Part shown: one piece after another, positions 28,140-36,343 of the stretch
How the letters are laid out: each line of letters opens with the position of its first letter
Position numbering within the stretch: the stretch's first letter is position 1
DNA from: Abditibacterium sp.
Lineage (GTDB): Bacteria > Armatimonadota > Abditibacteriia > Abditibacteriales > Abditibacteriaceae
DNA: 64,000 nucleotides
Direction of reading: 5' to 3'
Assembly (NCBI GenBank): GCA_030448265.1
Contig: JAUJNG010000017.1
Coordinates: forward strand, 63,509-127,508
Program-made: the position numbers and the translations under genes
The notes under the pieces: generated by a model
Told to the model about the DNA's origin: nothing
Databases searched by the model: none
Seen by the model: only the letters and a program-made list of their open reading frames with translations

Positions 28140-29348
28140 ATGATTCAACCCATGCTCACCCGTCGTTTTGGCCGCACCGAACTGCAAATGCCCGTTTTTT
28201 CCTGCGGTGGGATGCGTTTTCAACAAGGCTGGGGCGCCGACGAACCCGACAAAATCGAGAAGGCCAACCAGGAACGCCTCGAAGAGACGGTTCACCGCGC
28301 TCTTGCTTTGGGAATTAATCATATCGAAACCGCGCGCGGCTACGGGCCTTCCGAAATGCAGCTCGGCTGGGTTTTGCCGCAGCTTCCGCGCGAAAAGATG
28401 ATTGTGCAGACCAAGGTTTCACCGAACCAAGACCCGAAAGAGTTTCTCAAGAACTTTGAGAAGTCGATGTCCCAATTGAAACTCGATTACGTTGATTTGC
28501 TGAGTTTTCACGGTGTCAACACTGCCGAAATCCTCGACCAGGTTGTGCTGCGCGGTGGCTGCCTCGAAGTCGCGCGGCAATTGCAAAAAGAGGGGCGCGT
28601 GCGTTTCGTCGGCTTTTCGACTCACGCTTCCAACGCCGTCATCACGCGCGCCAACGCGACCGGCGAGTTCGATTATCTCAATTTGCACTATTATTTCGTC
28701 AACGAACTCAACTGGGGCGCCATTGAAGAAGCGACGCGGCAGGACATGGGCGTTTTCATCATTTCGCCGACCGACAAAGGTGGAATGCTGCAAAAACCGC
28801 CTGAAAAAATGAAAGAACTCTGCGCGCCGCTCACCCCGATGGCTTTCAACGATTTGTGGTGCCTCAACAAACCGCAAATCCACACCCTGTCGATTGGCGC
28901 GGCGCGGCCCAGCGATTTCGATGAACACGTCGAGGCGCTCCAGTTTTACGATTCGATTCCCGTTACTATTGCGCCTATTGAAGCGCGCTTGCGCGAGGAA
29001 ATGGAGAAAACCTTCGGCGACGATTGGATCTCCAACTGGCCCCACGCGCTTCCCGAACACTACGAACTGCCTGGTGATGTCAACGTGCGCGAAATTTTGC
29101 GCGTTTTTACCTACGCCAAGTCGCTGGGCCTCGTCGAATGGGCCAAAGGGCGCTACAACCTGCTCGGCAACGCCGGACACTGGTTTCCTGGCCAAAACCT
29201 CAAGGTTCTCGAAAACGAGGAGCAGTGGGCGCTTCTCTCCCAAAAACTAAAAGCAAGTCCTTTCGCGGCGCAAATTCCGGCTTATCTGCACGAAGCGCAC
29301 GAGATGCTCAAAGGCGAAGAAAAACAGCGCCAGAGCAAAAGCGACTGA
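28140..29348 (+). CDS. Aldo/keto reductase
   Basis: A 402-residue aldo/keto reductase, TIM-barrel NAD(P)H enzyme. Motifs: 'FGRTELQMPVFSCGGMRF', 'INHIETARGYGPSE' (Asp/Tyr block; here E-T-A-R-G-Y with Tyr at the catalytic place), 'IVQTKVSP' (Lys), 'LSFHGVNT' (His) and 'VGFSTHA'. The last 110 residues match the extended AKR type that usually carries a 4Fe-4S ferredoxin-like end, but the Cys clusters are missing here. ATG 28140 is chosen; an open frame runs upstream to 27957 through the rrn promoters and is not coding. Substrate unknown. Confidence 0.88.
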   Translation: MIQPMLTRRFGRTELQMPVFSCGGMRFQQGWGADEPDKIEKANQERLEETVHRALALGINHIETARGYGPSEMQLGWVLPQLPREKMIVQTKVSPNQDPKEFLKNFEKSMSQLKLDYVDLLSFHGVNTAEILDQVVLRGGCLEVARQLQKEGRVRFVGFSTHASNAVITRANATGEFDYLNLHYYFVNELNWGAIEEATRQDMGVFIISPTDKGGMLQKPPEKMKELCAPLTPMAFNDLWCLNKPQIHTLSIGAARPSDFDEHVEALQFYDSIPVTIAPIEARLREEMEKTFGDDWISNWPHALPEHYELPGDVNVREILRVFTYAKSLGLVEWAKGRYNLLGNAGHWFPGQNLKVLENEEQWALLSQKLKASPFAAQIPAYLHEAHEMLKGEEKQRQSKSD

Positions 29349-29761
29349 AAATTCGCGCAACGTCTTGAAGCGCAACTCGTTGAACGATATGCTTAAACGC
29401 ACTGTCGCGTCGAGGCGCTTGAACAATCTGGTTTTCGAGCCGAAGAAAGTCACACTGGGGGCCTAACCCGCAAGAGCGGGGATTAGTCCTGAATCTGGTG
29501 TGGCCTTTTTTTTCGCCAAAAATCGAGGAATGTTAAGCCCATCGCCGACTGTCGCACCAACGCGGGAATCGCAGTTCGCGGCCCAGATTTCCGTTATTTC
29601 CACTACGTCGCGAAAGGAGTGTGGCCCGTTCAACAACAAATTCGGTGATTAAAACCATCATCGGGAAGCAACTTGTTCCCACCGAATTTCCATCGTCGGG
29701 CTTAAAGCGGTTTTGGGGCCACAACGTCCCAGGCCAAAGCTGCTCAGGAGGCAGCCAGACC
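29349..29761 (+). other. 413-nt intergenic region before speD with structured elements
   Basis: No gene is visible. It holds a structured terminator (29449-29513) and a possible leader hairpin (29638-29692). The frame of speD stays open upstream to 29621 (without good codon pattern for SpeD), so a longer N-terminus is possible but not favoured. Confidence 0.5.
29449..29513 (+). terminator. Branched terminator-like structure after the aldo/keto reductase
   Basis: An outer 10-bp stem (29449-29458 with 29495-29504, including G-U pairs) encloses an inner CCCGC-AAGA-GCGGG stem with CTAA/TTAG below it. Eight T residues follow (29506-29513). It could end the upstream transcript or be the 3' end of a small RNA. 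Confidence 0.55.
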
Positions 29762-30262
29762 ATGCATTTGATTATTGAAGGACGCGGCGGCGACTGGCAC
29801 AAGCTGCAAGATTTGCCCGCTCTCTACGAACTGCTCGACACCCTGCCAGGTCGCATCAACATGACGAAAATCATGCCGCCGATTGTGACCCGCTACGTCG
29901 GCGTTTCCCCCGAAGACTGGGGCATTTCGGGTTTCGTGATGATCGCCGAATCGCACATTTCGGTTCACACCTTCCCCGAACGCGGCGAAGTTGCCATCGA
30001 CGTGTTTTCCTGCAAGGAATTCGATCCGGCCCACACCTGCGATATGCTCATCGAAGCCTTTGGCCTCGCCGAAGTCGAAACCTGCGTGCTAAGGCGCGGT
30101 TTGGAATACGGAACCGAGACTTCGATGCTGCCCAATCAGGTCGCGCCGCACGTCACGGCCTACACGCCCAATATCACCAAACCGGAACGGATTGAGGCGC
30201 ACACGGCGCTGGCGGGCTACAATCCCAACGGCTACGAAAGTAACGGACACGCCCACAACTGA
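29762..30262 (+). CDS. speD: S-adenosylmethionine decarboxylase proenzyme
   Basis: A 166-residue prokaryotic class 1B AdoMetDC proenzyme, which self-cleaves to form a pyruvoyl group and makes decarboxylated SAM for spermidine. The hallmark is 'IAESHISVHTFPERGEVAID', with cleavage before Ser64 and His/Cys of 'VFSC' as processing and catalytic residues. The ATG at 29762 has AGGAGG-like GGAG about 11 nt upstream and gives the standard start 'MHLIIEG'. The C-terminal 50 residues, with Asn/Gly-rich end, go beyond the compact family core. No speE is next to it. Confidence 0.93.
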   Translation: MHLIIEGRGGDWHKLQDLPALYELLDTLPGRINMTKIMPPIVTRYVGVSPEDWGISGFVMIAESHISVHTFPERGEVAIDVFSCKEFDPAHTCDMLIEAFGLAEVETCVLRRGLEYGTETSMLPNQVAPHVTAYTPNITKPERIEAHTALAGYNPNGYESNGHAHN

Positions 30263-30278
30263 GGCTGCCTCCCAACTG

Positions 30279-30309
30279 AAAACCGCGCTGCAATTGCAGC
30301 GCGGTTTTT
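30279..30309. terminator. Bidirectional terminator
   Basis: Stem AAAACCGCGCTGC with GCAGCGCGGTTTT around a 4-nt loop, followed by T. Lies between converging speD and the nuclease gene. Confidence 0.88.
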
Positions 30310-30324
30310 GTCGCTTGAAACGTT

Positions 30325-32169
30325 TTATCTTCTGCGCTTCACCGATTTTTTGACGGCTTTCGCGGGAACAACTTTCTTCTTCGCGGGCGCTTTGGGCACC
30401 GCTTTTTTCATCGGAGCAACCGCTTTTTTGGCTTTATCCGCCGAAAGATTGAGACCGACTAAAAGCGGGTCGTGATCCGAAGCCCGAAACGGATTCGCCA
30501 CGAAATCCGCTACACGCAGCTTGTCGTAACTCAAAAAATATGGCTCGTCGGAGTTGATGTGCCACTCTCCCAAACCCGTCACCTGTTTGTCCAGTTCCGG
30601 CGTGGCCAGAGCGTGATCGAGCGAGCCAAAACGCGCATCGAAAGAAAACGAGTAGCGCTCTTCGGGCGGCAGACGCAAATTGAGATGTTTCAAACCGCCG
30701 TCGCGCAGCAGGCGCAGCGGCGATTCTTCGACATAGGCGTTCAAATCGCCTATCACCAGAATATCGGGGTCGCCCGTCGATTTTTGCAGGGTTCGCACGA
30801 ATTTCAAGAGTTGCGCCGCCTGTTTGGTGCGCTTCTGGTTCCAGGCGCCTTCGCCTTTATCGACATCGCCCGTTGCAGGCGCCGAACTTTTGGATTTGAA
30901 GTGATTGACAACAACCGTGAAAACCGCGCCGTTCGATTTGGAAACAAAGGTTTGTGCGACCGGAAAACGGTCGAAAATGCCGTCGGTGGCCGCGACTGCC
31001 GCGCCGCGCGGCGTAACTGCTGCGATTTTGTAAATCAAACCGACTTTAATCGGGTCGCGGCTCGCTCCGACTGACGGATCGGCGATGAAATCGTAAGTTT
31101 TGGCGCCGTAAGCCGCGTTGAGTTTGGAAACCAGATCGGAAATCGCGGTCGCGCCGTTGTTTTCGAGTTCCATCAGCCCGACGATATCGGCATCCATGCC
31201 CTGGAGTTGAGCGACGATTTTAGCGCTCTGGCGGATGAACTCGTTGGGCGTTTTGGCGCCGCGCGCTTTGGGATTAGCTTTGTTTTGCAGCGTCGTCCAA
31301 TAGTTGAGGACGTTGGCGGCGCCGACTTTGAGCGTTCCGCCGACTTCGGGCGGCGCGGCGGGGCGCGGATTGGTTTCCTCGAAGACCGGCGCGATGGTGG
31401 GCTGAATCCGAAATTTCTCCGAAGTAAAACCCAAGATGCCCGTTAAATTCCGCACCGTCGAGCCGGTGCGCCGCGTGCCATTGGCGTCGGCGTAGGGCAT
31501 CGGTTTGGGGCTTCGAGCGCCCGAACCGTCGTCCAAAATGATGGTGCGGCTCGCGCCGTCATCGACCATTTGACCGAGCGGCGCCTGGTTGGTCGTCACG
31601 AAAAGACGGCCCCCCGCCGACAGCGTAATCGCGCCGAAGCGCGCCAGTTCGTTCTGGCCCGCGACGGTCAGAGGCTGCGGAAAAGTCACCAGCATACTCT
31701 CGAACTGTTCCAGCGTTGCACCGGCGGGAAGCGGCAGGGTGAGCGGAGTTGGCGGCGGCGCGACCTCCGTCCCCACGATTTCGATGCTGGACGTGCGCCC
31801 GATTTGAGTCTGTCCGTAATATTCCTCGACGCGCCCGCTCACGCGCACGCGCTCACCAACTTTCACATCAACGCCCGCCATTCTGGAACTCTCGTTGACG
31901 TAAACGAAAACGCCTTCGGACGTGGCATCGTTGCCGTCGCCGAGCGGATCTTGCAGGTAGAAGCCGGAAAACTGCGACGGAAGCTGAAAATCGCCGGTGA
32001 CGATGCCTTCGACTGTCACGTTTTGGCCTTTGAGCGGCGATTCGTCAGTCGTGCCCTGAACTGCGGCAATCGGCGTGGTCTGGGCGAAAGCGGGAAGCGA
32101 GAATGCGGCGCACAGGCCAAGAAGGGAGAAAACGCGCGAAAGAGGGCACGAAAAAAGCGGAAGTTTCAT
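30325..32169 (-). CDS. Secreted ExeM/NucH-like endonuclease with lysine-rich tail
   Basis: A 614-residue exported protein: signal peptide 1-29, an OB-fold domain ('LKGQNVTVEGIVTGDF', 'GFYLQDP'), and an endonuclease/exonuclease/phosphatase domain from about 270 to 570. Catalytic motifs: 'LKVGAANVLNYW', 'IVGLMELEN' (Glu), 'VVVNHFKSK' (His), 'LVIGDLNAYVEE' (Asp/Asn) and 'FRASDHDPLLVGL'. It matches ExeM/NucH extracellular DNases. The last 40 residues are almost only Lys, Pro, Ala, Val and Arg, a strongly basic tail that could hold DNA or anionic cell-surface polymers. Confidence 0.9.
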   Translation of the reverse strand: MKLPLFSCPLSRVFSLLGLCAAFSLPAFAQTTPIAAVQGTTDESPLKGQNVTVEGIVTGDFQLPSQFSGFYLQDPLGDGNDATSEGVFVYVNESSRMAGVDVKVGERVRVSGRVEEYYGQTQIGRTSSIEIVGTEVAPPPTPLTLPLPAGATLEQFESMLVTFPQPLTVAGQNELARFGAITLSAGGRLFVTTNQAPLGQMVDDGASRTIILDDGSGARSPKPMPYADANGTRRTGSTVRNLTGILGFTSEKFRIQPTIAPVFEETNPRPAAPPEVGGTLKVGAANVLNYWTTLQNKANPKARGAKTPNEFIRQSAKIVAQLQGMDADIVGLMELENNGATAISDLVSKLNAAYGAKTYDFIADPSVGASRDPIKVGLIYKIAAVTPRGAAVAATDGIFDRFPVAQTFVSKSNGAVFTVVVNHFKSKSSAPATGDVDKGEGAWNQKRTKQAAQLLKFVRTLQKSTGDPDILVIGDLNAYVEESPLRLLRDGGLKHLNLRLPPEERYSFSFDARFGSLDHALATPELDKQVTGLGEWHINSDEPYFLSYDKLRVADFVANPFRASDHDPLLVGLNLSADKAKKAVAPMKKAVPKAPAKKKVVPAKAVKKSVKRRR

Positions 32170-32196
32170 AAAGGAAAGAGACGCAGGTAGGCGACA

Positions 32197-32230
32197 AAAA
32201 ACGTCCGGCGAAGTTTCGCCGGACGTTTTG
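32197..32230 (-). terminator. Terminator of the pseudopilin gene
   Basis: A 15-bp stem, AAAACGTCCGGCGAA with TTCGCCGGACGTTTT, on a 2-3 nt loop. On the minus strand it is followed by a T-run. Confidence 0.85.
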
Positions 32231-32234
32231 GGAT

Positions 32235-33134
32235 TTAATCAGCTTGCACTGTCCATTCCGTTTTTCGTGTTGACCCCCAACGCCGAAATTTAACGTGACC
32301 GTCGGCATATAAAGCATTAAAACCATCAAAATGGTTGTAGGCCACTTTTGAGAATGGATCTCTTGTTCCAGCACCCTGATAGTAATCTAATTCGTTTTCT
32401 CCACGGATGCGATACATAGAAGTTGCCCACGCAGCCGGATTATTCGATGGGCCTGTGCCAGCAGTGGTGCCAGCCAATGCCTCTACGATATGAATTGTTC
32501 CAGCAGCATCTTCAATTTGCGCTTCATTCAATCCAGCAAAAAAAGTCGTTGGGTTGACCATGCCATGTTTGGGCAAATCCGCTGCGGTAAAACTGCCGCT
32601 ACTCCAACCGAACGACATATTGCCTGGAGAACCACTAATAATCGTGTTGTTAACCAGATTACGCCCATAAGACAGGGATGGTATTTGACTAAAAGCCACA
32701 TTTGTTCCATCACCGCCCCATGCTTTACCGGCAGCTTGTGCAGCTTCTGTCGTGGTGGCTCCAGTATACGATTTAGTAGATGTAAAAAATTTGGGATCAG
32801 GCGTAAATCTGGGTTGAGCCGATGGACAAACAAAAATCTGTGCACTTTTTGTATAGGGCTGAATAATATGTGTCCAAGAACTAAATTGTCCTCCTACTAA
32901 TATATCCTGCCCAGGCACTATACCGTCGTAGTCGTTCTTGTATTGTTCAAAACCCAAACCAATTTGTTTGAGATTGGATTGGCAGGTGGTGCGCCGCGCA
33001 TTCTCACGTGCCCTGCCAAAAACTGGAAACAGTATGGCCGCGAGGATCGCTATTATAGCTATAACGACCAAGAGTTCGATTAGGGTGAAACCTTTCTTAG
33101 TTTGGGGAAGACGGGGGAAAGAGGTGAGGGGCAT
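32235..33134 (-). CDS. Type IV pseudopilin-like secreted protein (Armatimonadota-type, DUF1559-related)
   Basis: A 299-residue protein with a class III prepilin signal, '[20 protein letters not shown]', cleaved after Gly. Directly after follows '[20 protein letters not shown]' and K-Q-I-G-L-G, then a variable domain, and the end '[20 protein letters not shown]'. This layout occurs in large paralogous sets in Armatimonadota and in DUF1559 proteins of Planctomycetes. The role is unknown; they are exported by a type II/IV pilus system. ATG 33134 has GGAG 7 nt upstream; a GTG at 33146 is an alternative. The base composition is lower in GC than flanking genes. Confidence 0.85.
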   Translation of the reverse strand: MPLTSFPRLPQTKKGFTLIELLVVIAIIAILAAILFPVFGRARENARRTTCQSNLKQIGLGFEQYKNDYDGIVPGQDILVGGQFSSWTHIIQPYTKSAQIFVCPSAQPRFTPDPKFFTSTKSYTGATTTEAAQAAGKAWGGDGTNVAFSQIPSLSYGRNLVNNTIISGSPGNMSFGWSSGSFTAADLPKHGMVNPTTFFAGLNEAQIEDAAGTIHIVEALAGTTAGTGPSNNPAAWATSMYRIRGENELDYYQGAGTRDPFSKVAYNHFDGFNALYADGHVKFRRWGSTRKTEWTVQAD

Positions 33135-33313
33135 GAGATTCTCCACACTGACGGGCTGGATGGGGTTTCTGCCGCGAAACCCTCCTGAATTTTAAGTTGA
33201 CAATGTTAAATCGGCGTGAACCGGTGGGCCAGTTCACTTATCATTGTCATTTCCTAAAACGTTGGGATCTACCGCAAGACTCTTAAGATTGCGTGAAGCC
33301 TTCCTTAAATTTA

Positions 33314-33451
33314 GGGTAGTGGTTCAGTCGGGTTGGTTTTGGAAAAGGCAACAGTTGCCATGGGACAGAAAAAAGTGCGCTCTATTGGCCCAAAATGTGG
33401 TGAAAGCAGGACAAGACTGGAGCTAAAACCAACCCGACTGAACCACTACCC
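33314..33451. repeat. 27-bp perfect inverted repeat with 84-nt interior
   Basis: Arms 33314-33340 and 33425-33451 are perfectly complementary; the outer word is GGGTAGTGGTTCAGTCGGG. The interior is unusually long (84 nt). It ends 9 nt before the stop of the minus-strand S1/P1-like gene. The rest of the space 33147-33313 holds only the leader of the pseudopilin gene. Confidence 0.92.
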
Positions 33452-33459
33452 AATTCAGC

Positions 33460-34347
33460 TTATTTCTCGCGTTGCAGCCAGACCGGAAGTTTGATTTTGG
33501 CCGAGTCGCGCCACGCGGTGAGAAACAGCGAAGCGGTGAAGCCCGTCGCGGCGCGGGCACGCTCGGTGGCGAACTCTTCAACGGCGGGCGTTGGCTTCCA
33601 CTCGCCCTGTTGCGGCGGAAATTGCGCTTCGAGTTCGTAGGTGCGGTCGATGTGAGTCTGGCTGTCTTTCATCTGCGCTTCGATGGCGGGCAGAAGCAGA
33701 GGAAACGCCGCGATTTTCTGATTCTGGGCCAGAATTTCCGGCTTCATTTCCAGTTTTTCGATGAGCGAATCGACTTTGGAGTGGATGCCACTGCGGGGCG
33801 ATTTCCCGTTGGGCAAAGCGCGCCCGTCGTGGTGGATGGTGACGTGGAGCGGCATAGCGATGTCGGCGGAGTAGTGCGATAAAATTCCGGCCTGCACCAG
33901 AGCTTTGGTGCGAATATAAGGATTATCGGGCCAGCGCCGCGCTTCGGCGAAAATCATGGTGAGACGCTGGGTCGCTTCGGCAATCGCGTAGGGCGCTTCG
34001 CCGACATCTGAGGGATTGACCTTGAGTTCCTGGCACAATTTATAAAATTCGGCGCGCGATTTCGGAAGCGGACGGCCTTGGAGCAGTTCCCAGTCGAAAA
34101 AATGCTGCGGAAATTCCTCTTCGTTCATCACAGCTAACTCGCGGTTTTTCTGCACGTCGGGATCCTGGGCGCTGTGCGCGATTTGGGCGCGCCCCTCCCG
34201 AAACCAGGCCGGAACTTCATCGGCGGGCAGCGACTCGACTGCCGCCGCCGTGATAATCGAATGACCTTGGGGCCACCACGCCAGCGCCGGAGCGCACCAA
34301 AAGACCGACAGCGTAGGAATCAGGGCGAAAATGGGGGTGATTTTCAT
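33460..34347 (-). CDS. Exported S1/P1-nuclease / zinc-dependent phospholipase C-like protein
   Basis: A 295-residue protein with signal peptide cleaved near 'ALAWWPQGH'. The mature N-terminal Trp followed by 'WWPQGHSIITAAAVESLP' and the later 'LSHYSADIAMPLHVTIHHDG' are the Trp/His/Asp ligand pattern of the phospholipase C/P1 nuclease superfamily, in which three zinc ions bind His, Asp and the N-terminal Trp. 'HFFDWE' provides a further His/Asp. Substrate (phospholipid or nucleic acid) cannot be told. No close partner gene. Confidence 0.78.
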   Translation of the reverse strand: MKITPIFALIPTLSVFWCAPALAWWPQGHSIITAAAVESLPADEVPAWFREGRAQIAHSAQDPDVQKNRELAVMNEEEFPQHFFDWELLQGRPLPKSRAEFYKLCQELKVNPSDVGEAPYAIAEATQRLTMIFAEARRWPDNPYIRTKALVQAGILSHYSADIAMPLHVTIHHDGRALPNGKSPRSGIHSKVDSLIEKLEMKPEILAQNQKIAAFPLLLPAIEAQMKDSQTHIDRTYELEAQFPPQQGEWKPTPAVEEFATERARAATGFTASLFLTAWRDSAKIKLPVWLQREK

Positions 34348-34441
34348 GGATGGAAGTGTGACTCGGCTTGATTAAGAGTGTTTTGTGGTGGAGCGGCGCG
34401 AATTTTGAGAAGATGAGCCTCCTTACGCCCAAAGAGTTGTT

Positions 34442-35593
34442 ATGACACCCACCGCATCCCCAACCGCCGTTCGAGACGATCTCAGCGATGTGCGCCTTCT
34501 TCTCGAAGCGCGCGAGGACGACTGGCTCGGCCCGCTCGCAGCCAAATCGCACGGGTCCAAAGGCCGCGAGATTCCCGAAGACGCCGATCCCCTGCGCGCC
34601 GAGTTTCAGCGCGACCGCGACCGCATCATTCATTGTAAAGCGTTTCGGCGCCTCAAACACAAAACTCAGGTCTTCATTTCGCCCGAATTCGACCATTATC
34701 GCACCCGCCTCACCCACACCCTCGAAGTCACGCAGATTTCGCGCACCGTCGCGCGCGCGCTGCGCCTCAACGAAGACCTCACCGAAGCCATCGGCATGGG
34801 CCACGATGTCGGCCACGCGCCTTACGGACACGTCGGCGAAGAGGCGCTCGATGAGGCGTATCGCAAATACGACCCCAAAGCGCGTTTTCGCCATTACGAA
34901 CACTCGCTTCGCATTGTGGACAAACTCGAAAGAGGCGGGCGGGGCCTCAATCTCACCTGGGAAGTGCGCGACGGAATTTTGCATCACTCCAAGGGCAAAA
35001 GCGACCTGCTGGCGGGCGAATCCATCGACAACTGGCTGCAAAAGGGCAAGCCCTCGACACTCGAAGGCCAGATTATTCGCATTTGCGACCGCGTGGCCTA
35101 TGTCAACCACGACATCGACGACGCTCTGCGCGCCGGATTCATCGAAGTCGAAGATTTGCCGCGCGAATGCCTCGACGTGTTGGGCGAGCGTCACGCGCAG
35201 CGCATCACGCGCATGGTTTCGGCGATTATCGACGCTTCGAGCGAAATGGTGGACGGGCAGCGCCACGCCAGAGACCGCATCGCGATGCGCGACGACATCA
35301 TGGAGGCCACCGACCAGCTCAAAAACTGGATGTTCGAACACGTTTATCTGGTCAATTCGCGCGACGAGGAGCCAAAGGTTTATCACGTCATCCATCAATT
35401 ATTCGCCTATTTCATGGAAAATCCTGGGCAGATGCGCGGCACGCGCTGTCCGGCGCAGAGCGAGGAGTGGGAAGATTTGGGCGGCAGCGAACTGGCGCGC
35501 TGCGTGTGCGATTACATCGCCGGCATGACCGACCGCTTCGCCTCGCAGACTTTCGCCGAGATTTTCCTGCCCGCCAGTTGGCGCGGGGTGTAG
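34442..35593 (+). CDS. dgt: Deoxyguanosinetriphosphate triphosphohydrolase-like protein
   Basis: A 383-residue HD-domain dNTPase that removes triphosphate from dNTPs. Motifs: 'FRRLKHKTQVFISPEFDHYR', 'RLTHTLEVTQISRTVARAL' (His of HD), 'AIGMGHDVGHAPYGHVGE' (HD pair), 'ILHHSKGKSD', and 'RICDRVAYVNHDIDDALRAG' (Asp). All are at the expected spacing for the dGTPase type 2 group. The upstream space has no strong SD. The stop codon is directly followed by a solo inverted-repeat arm. Confidence 0.93.
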   Translation: MTPTASPTAVRDDLSDVRLLLEAREDDWLGPLAAKSHGSKGREIPEDADPLRAEFQRDRDRIIHCKAFRRLKHKTQVFISPEFDHYRTRLTHTLEVTQISRTVARALRLNEDLTEAIGMGHDVGHAPYGHVGEEALDEAYRKYDPKARFRHYEHSLRIVDKLERGGRGLNLTWEVRDGILHHSKGKSDLLAGESIDNWLQKGKPSTLEGQIIRICDRVAYVNHDIDDALRAGFIEVEDLPRECLDVLGERHAQRITRMVSAIIDASSEMVDGQRHARDRIAMRDDIMEATDQLKNWMFEHVYLVNSRDEEPKVYHVIHQLFAYFMENPGQMRGTRCPAQSEEWEDLGGSELARCVCDYIAGMTDRFASQTFAEIFLPASWRGV

Positions 35594-35619
35594 GGACACG
35601 ACGTGCCGTGTCCGTTGGA
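35591..35619. repeat. Solo arm related to the repeat inside the DUF4091 gene
   Basis: TAGGGACACGACGTGCCGTG and the following TCCGTTGGA align with the arm at 17048-17076 (reverse) with about five changes. It has no second arm here; it overlaps the dgt stop codon. It contains its own small palindrome GGACACG/CGTGTCC. Confidence 0.65.
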
Positions 35620-35644
35620 CAAAGCTGCGATTCTTTCGAGTGAT

Positions 35645-35764
35645 GTTCCAGGAGGCTGAAGCCTCGGCAACCAAACCAAGCCTGCCTTCGCAGGCTACAC
35701 CTCTGAATCTATAGGCCACGAAGGTGGCCTTGGTTTGGTTGCCGAGGCTTCAGCCTCCTGGAAC
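35645..35764. repeat. 36-bp perfect inverted repeat with two internal hairpins
   Basis: Arms 35645-35680 and 35729-35764 are perfectly complementary. The interior has two more stems: AGCCTGCC/GGCAGGCT type at 35680-35697 and AGGCCAC/GTGGCCT at 35713-35730. The whole could fold as a three-way cruciform. It lies between dgt and the zinc-ribbon gene; no gene is seen in 35594-35869. Confidence 0.93.
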
Positions 35765-35869
35765 GCAAAGAAAAGAGGCTCGGCTCTGCGGCGCGCGTCT
35801 TGAAAAATGGGGTTTTTGCCACTGAGACAAAACCCCGCCTATACTGTTGCGATGGAGGGCGTTTGACTT

Positions 35870-36301
35870 ATGAATAAACCTACTGTGCGTTGCCGTTGCG
35901 GACATCAAGTCTTTGGCAAAGAAGTGTTGCGCGCCGAACCCTATGAAAGAGAATCGGGGCGCGAAGCGGTTTACGTCAAATATCGGTGCCGTCGCTGCAA
36001 GCGTCTGGGCGAAGCCTTTTTCGATGGTCTGGAGTTCGACGCGGCCATTTTCGAGGCGCCGCGCAACGAGATGAGCGATGCCGAACGCGACCGCTTTCTC
36101 GACCAAAACACGATTTCTTCGGGCGATGTCATCTCTTTTCATCGCGCTTTGAAAAAAGCGGCGACTCTGGAAGAGCTGAAACGCTTTGAAAACAACGCCC
36201 GCAACCGTCGCGGCGATGCCAAAAGCATCGAGGCGCCCAAGTCGCGCAAAAACAACGAAAACGGCGAAACGCCTTCGCAGGCGCGCCGGCCCAATTCATA
36301 A
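35870..36301 (+). CDS. Zinc-ribbon hypothetical protein
   Basis: A 143-residue protein. 'VRCRCGHQVFGKEVL' and 'YVKYRCRRCKRLGE' supply two Cys pairs (residues 8/10 and 40/43) of a small zinc ribbon. The rest is helical and acidic to about residue 115, then Lys/Asn-rich and disordered. I do not recognise a family. ATG 35870 lies in a good context just downstream of the purine-rich GGAGGG (35852-35857). The sensor kinase follows 42 nt later on the same strand, so they may be co-transcribed, and a DNA- or RNA-binding role is only a guess. Confidence 0.65.
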   Translation: MNKPTVRCRCGHQVFGKEVLRAEPYERESGREAVYVKYRCRRCKRLGEAFFDGLEFDAAIFEAPRNEMSDAERDRFLDQNTISSGDVISFHRALKKAATLEELKRFENNARNRRGDAKSIEAPKSRKNNENGETPSQARRPNS

Positions 36302-36343
36302 ACCGCGTTGATTTCGCTGGCTGAGTGGATAGTTAATACCGGC

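Noticed and set aside
29621..29761. N-terminal extension of SpeD by 47 codons
   Set aside because: SpeD proteins begin at the MHLIIEG-like strand; the upstream part has hairpins and no conserved pattern. I keep it only as a weak alternative.
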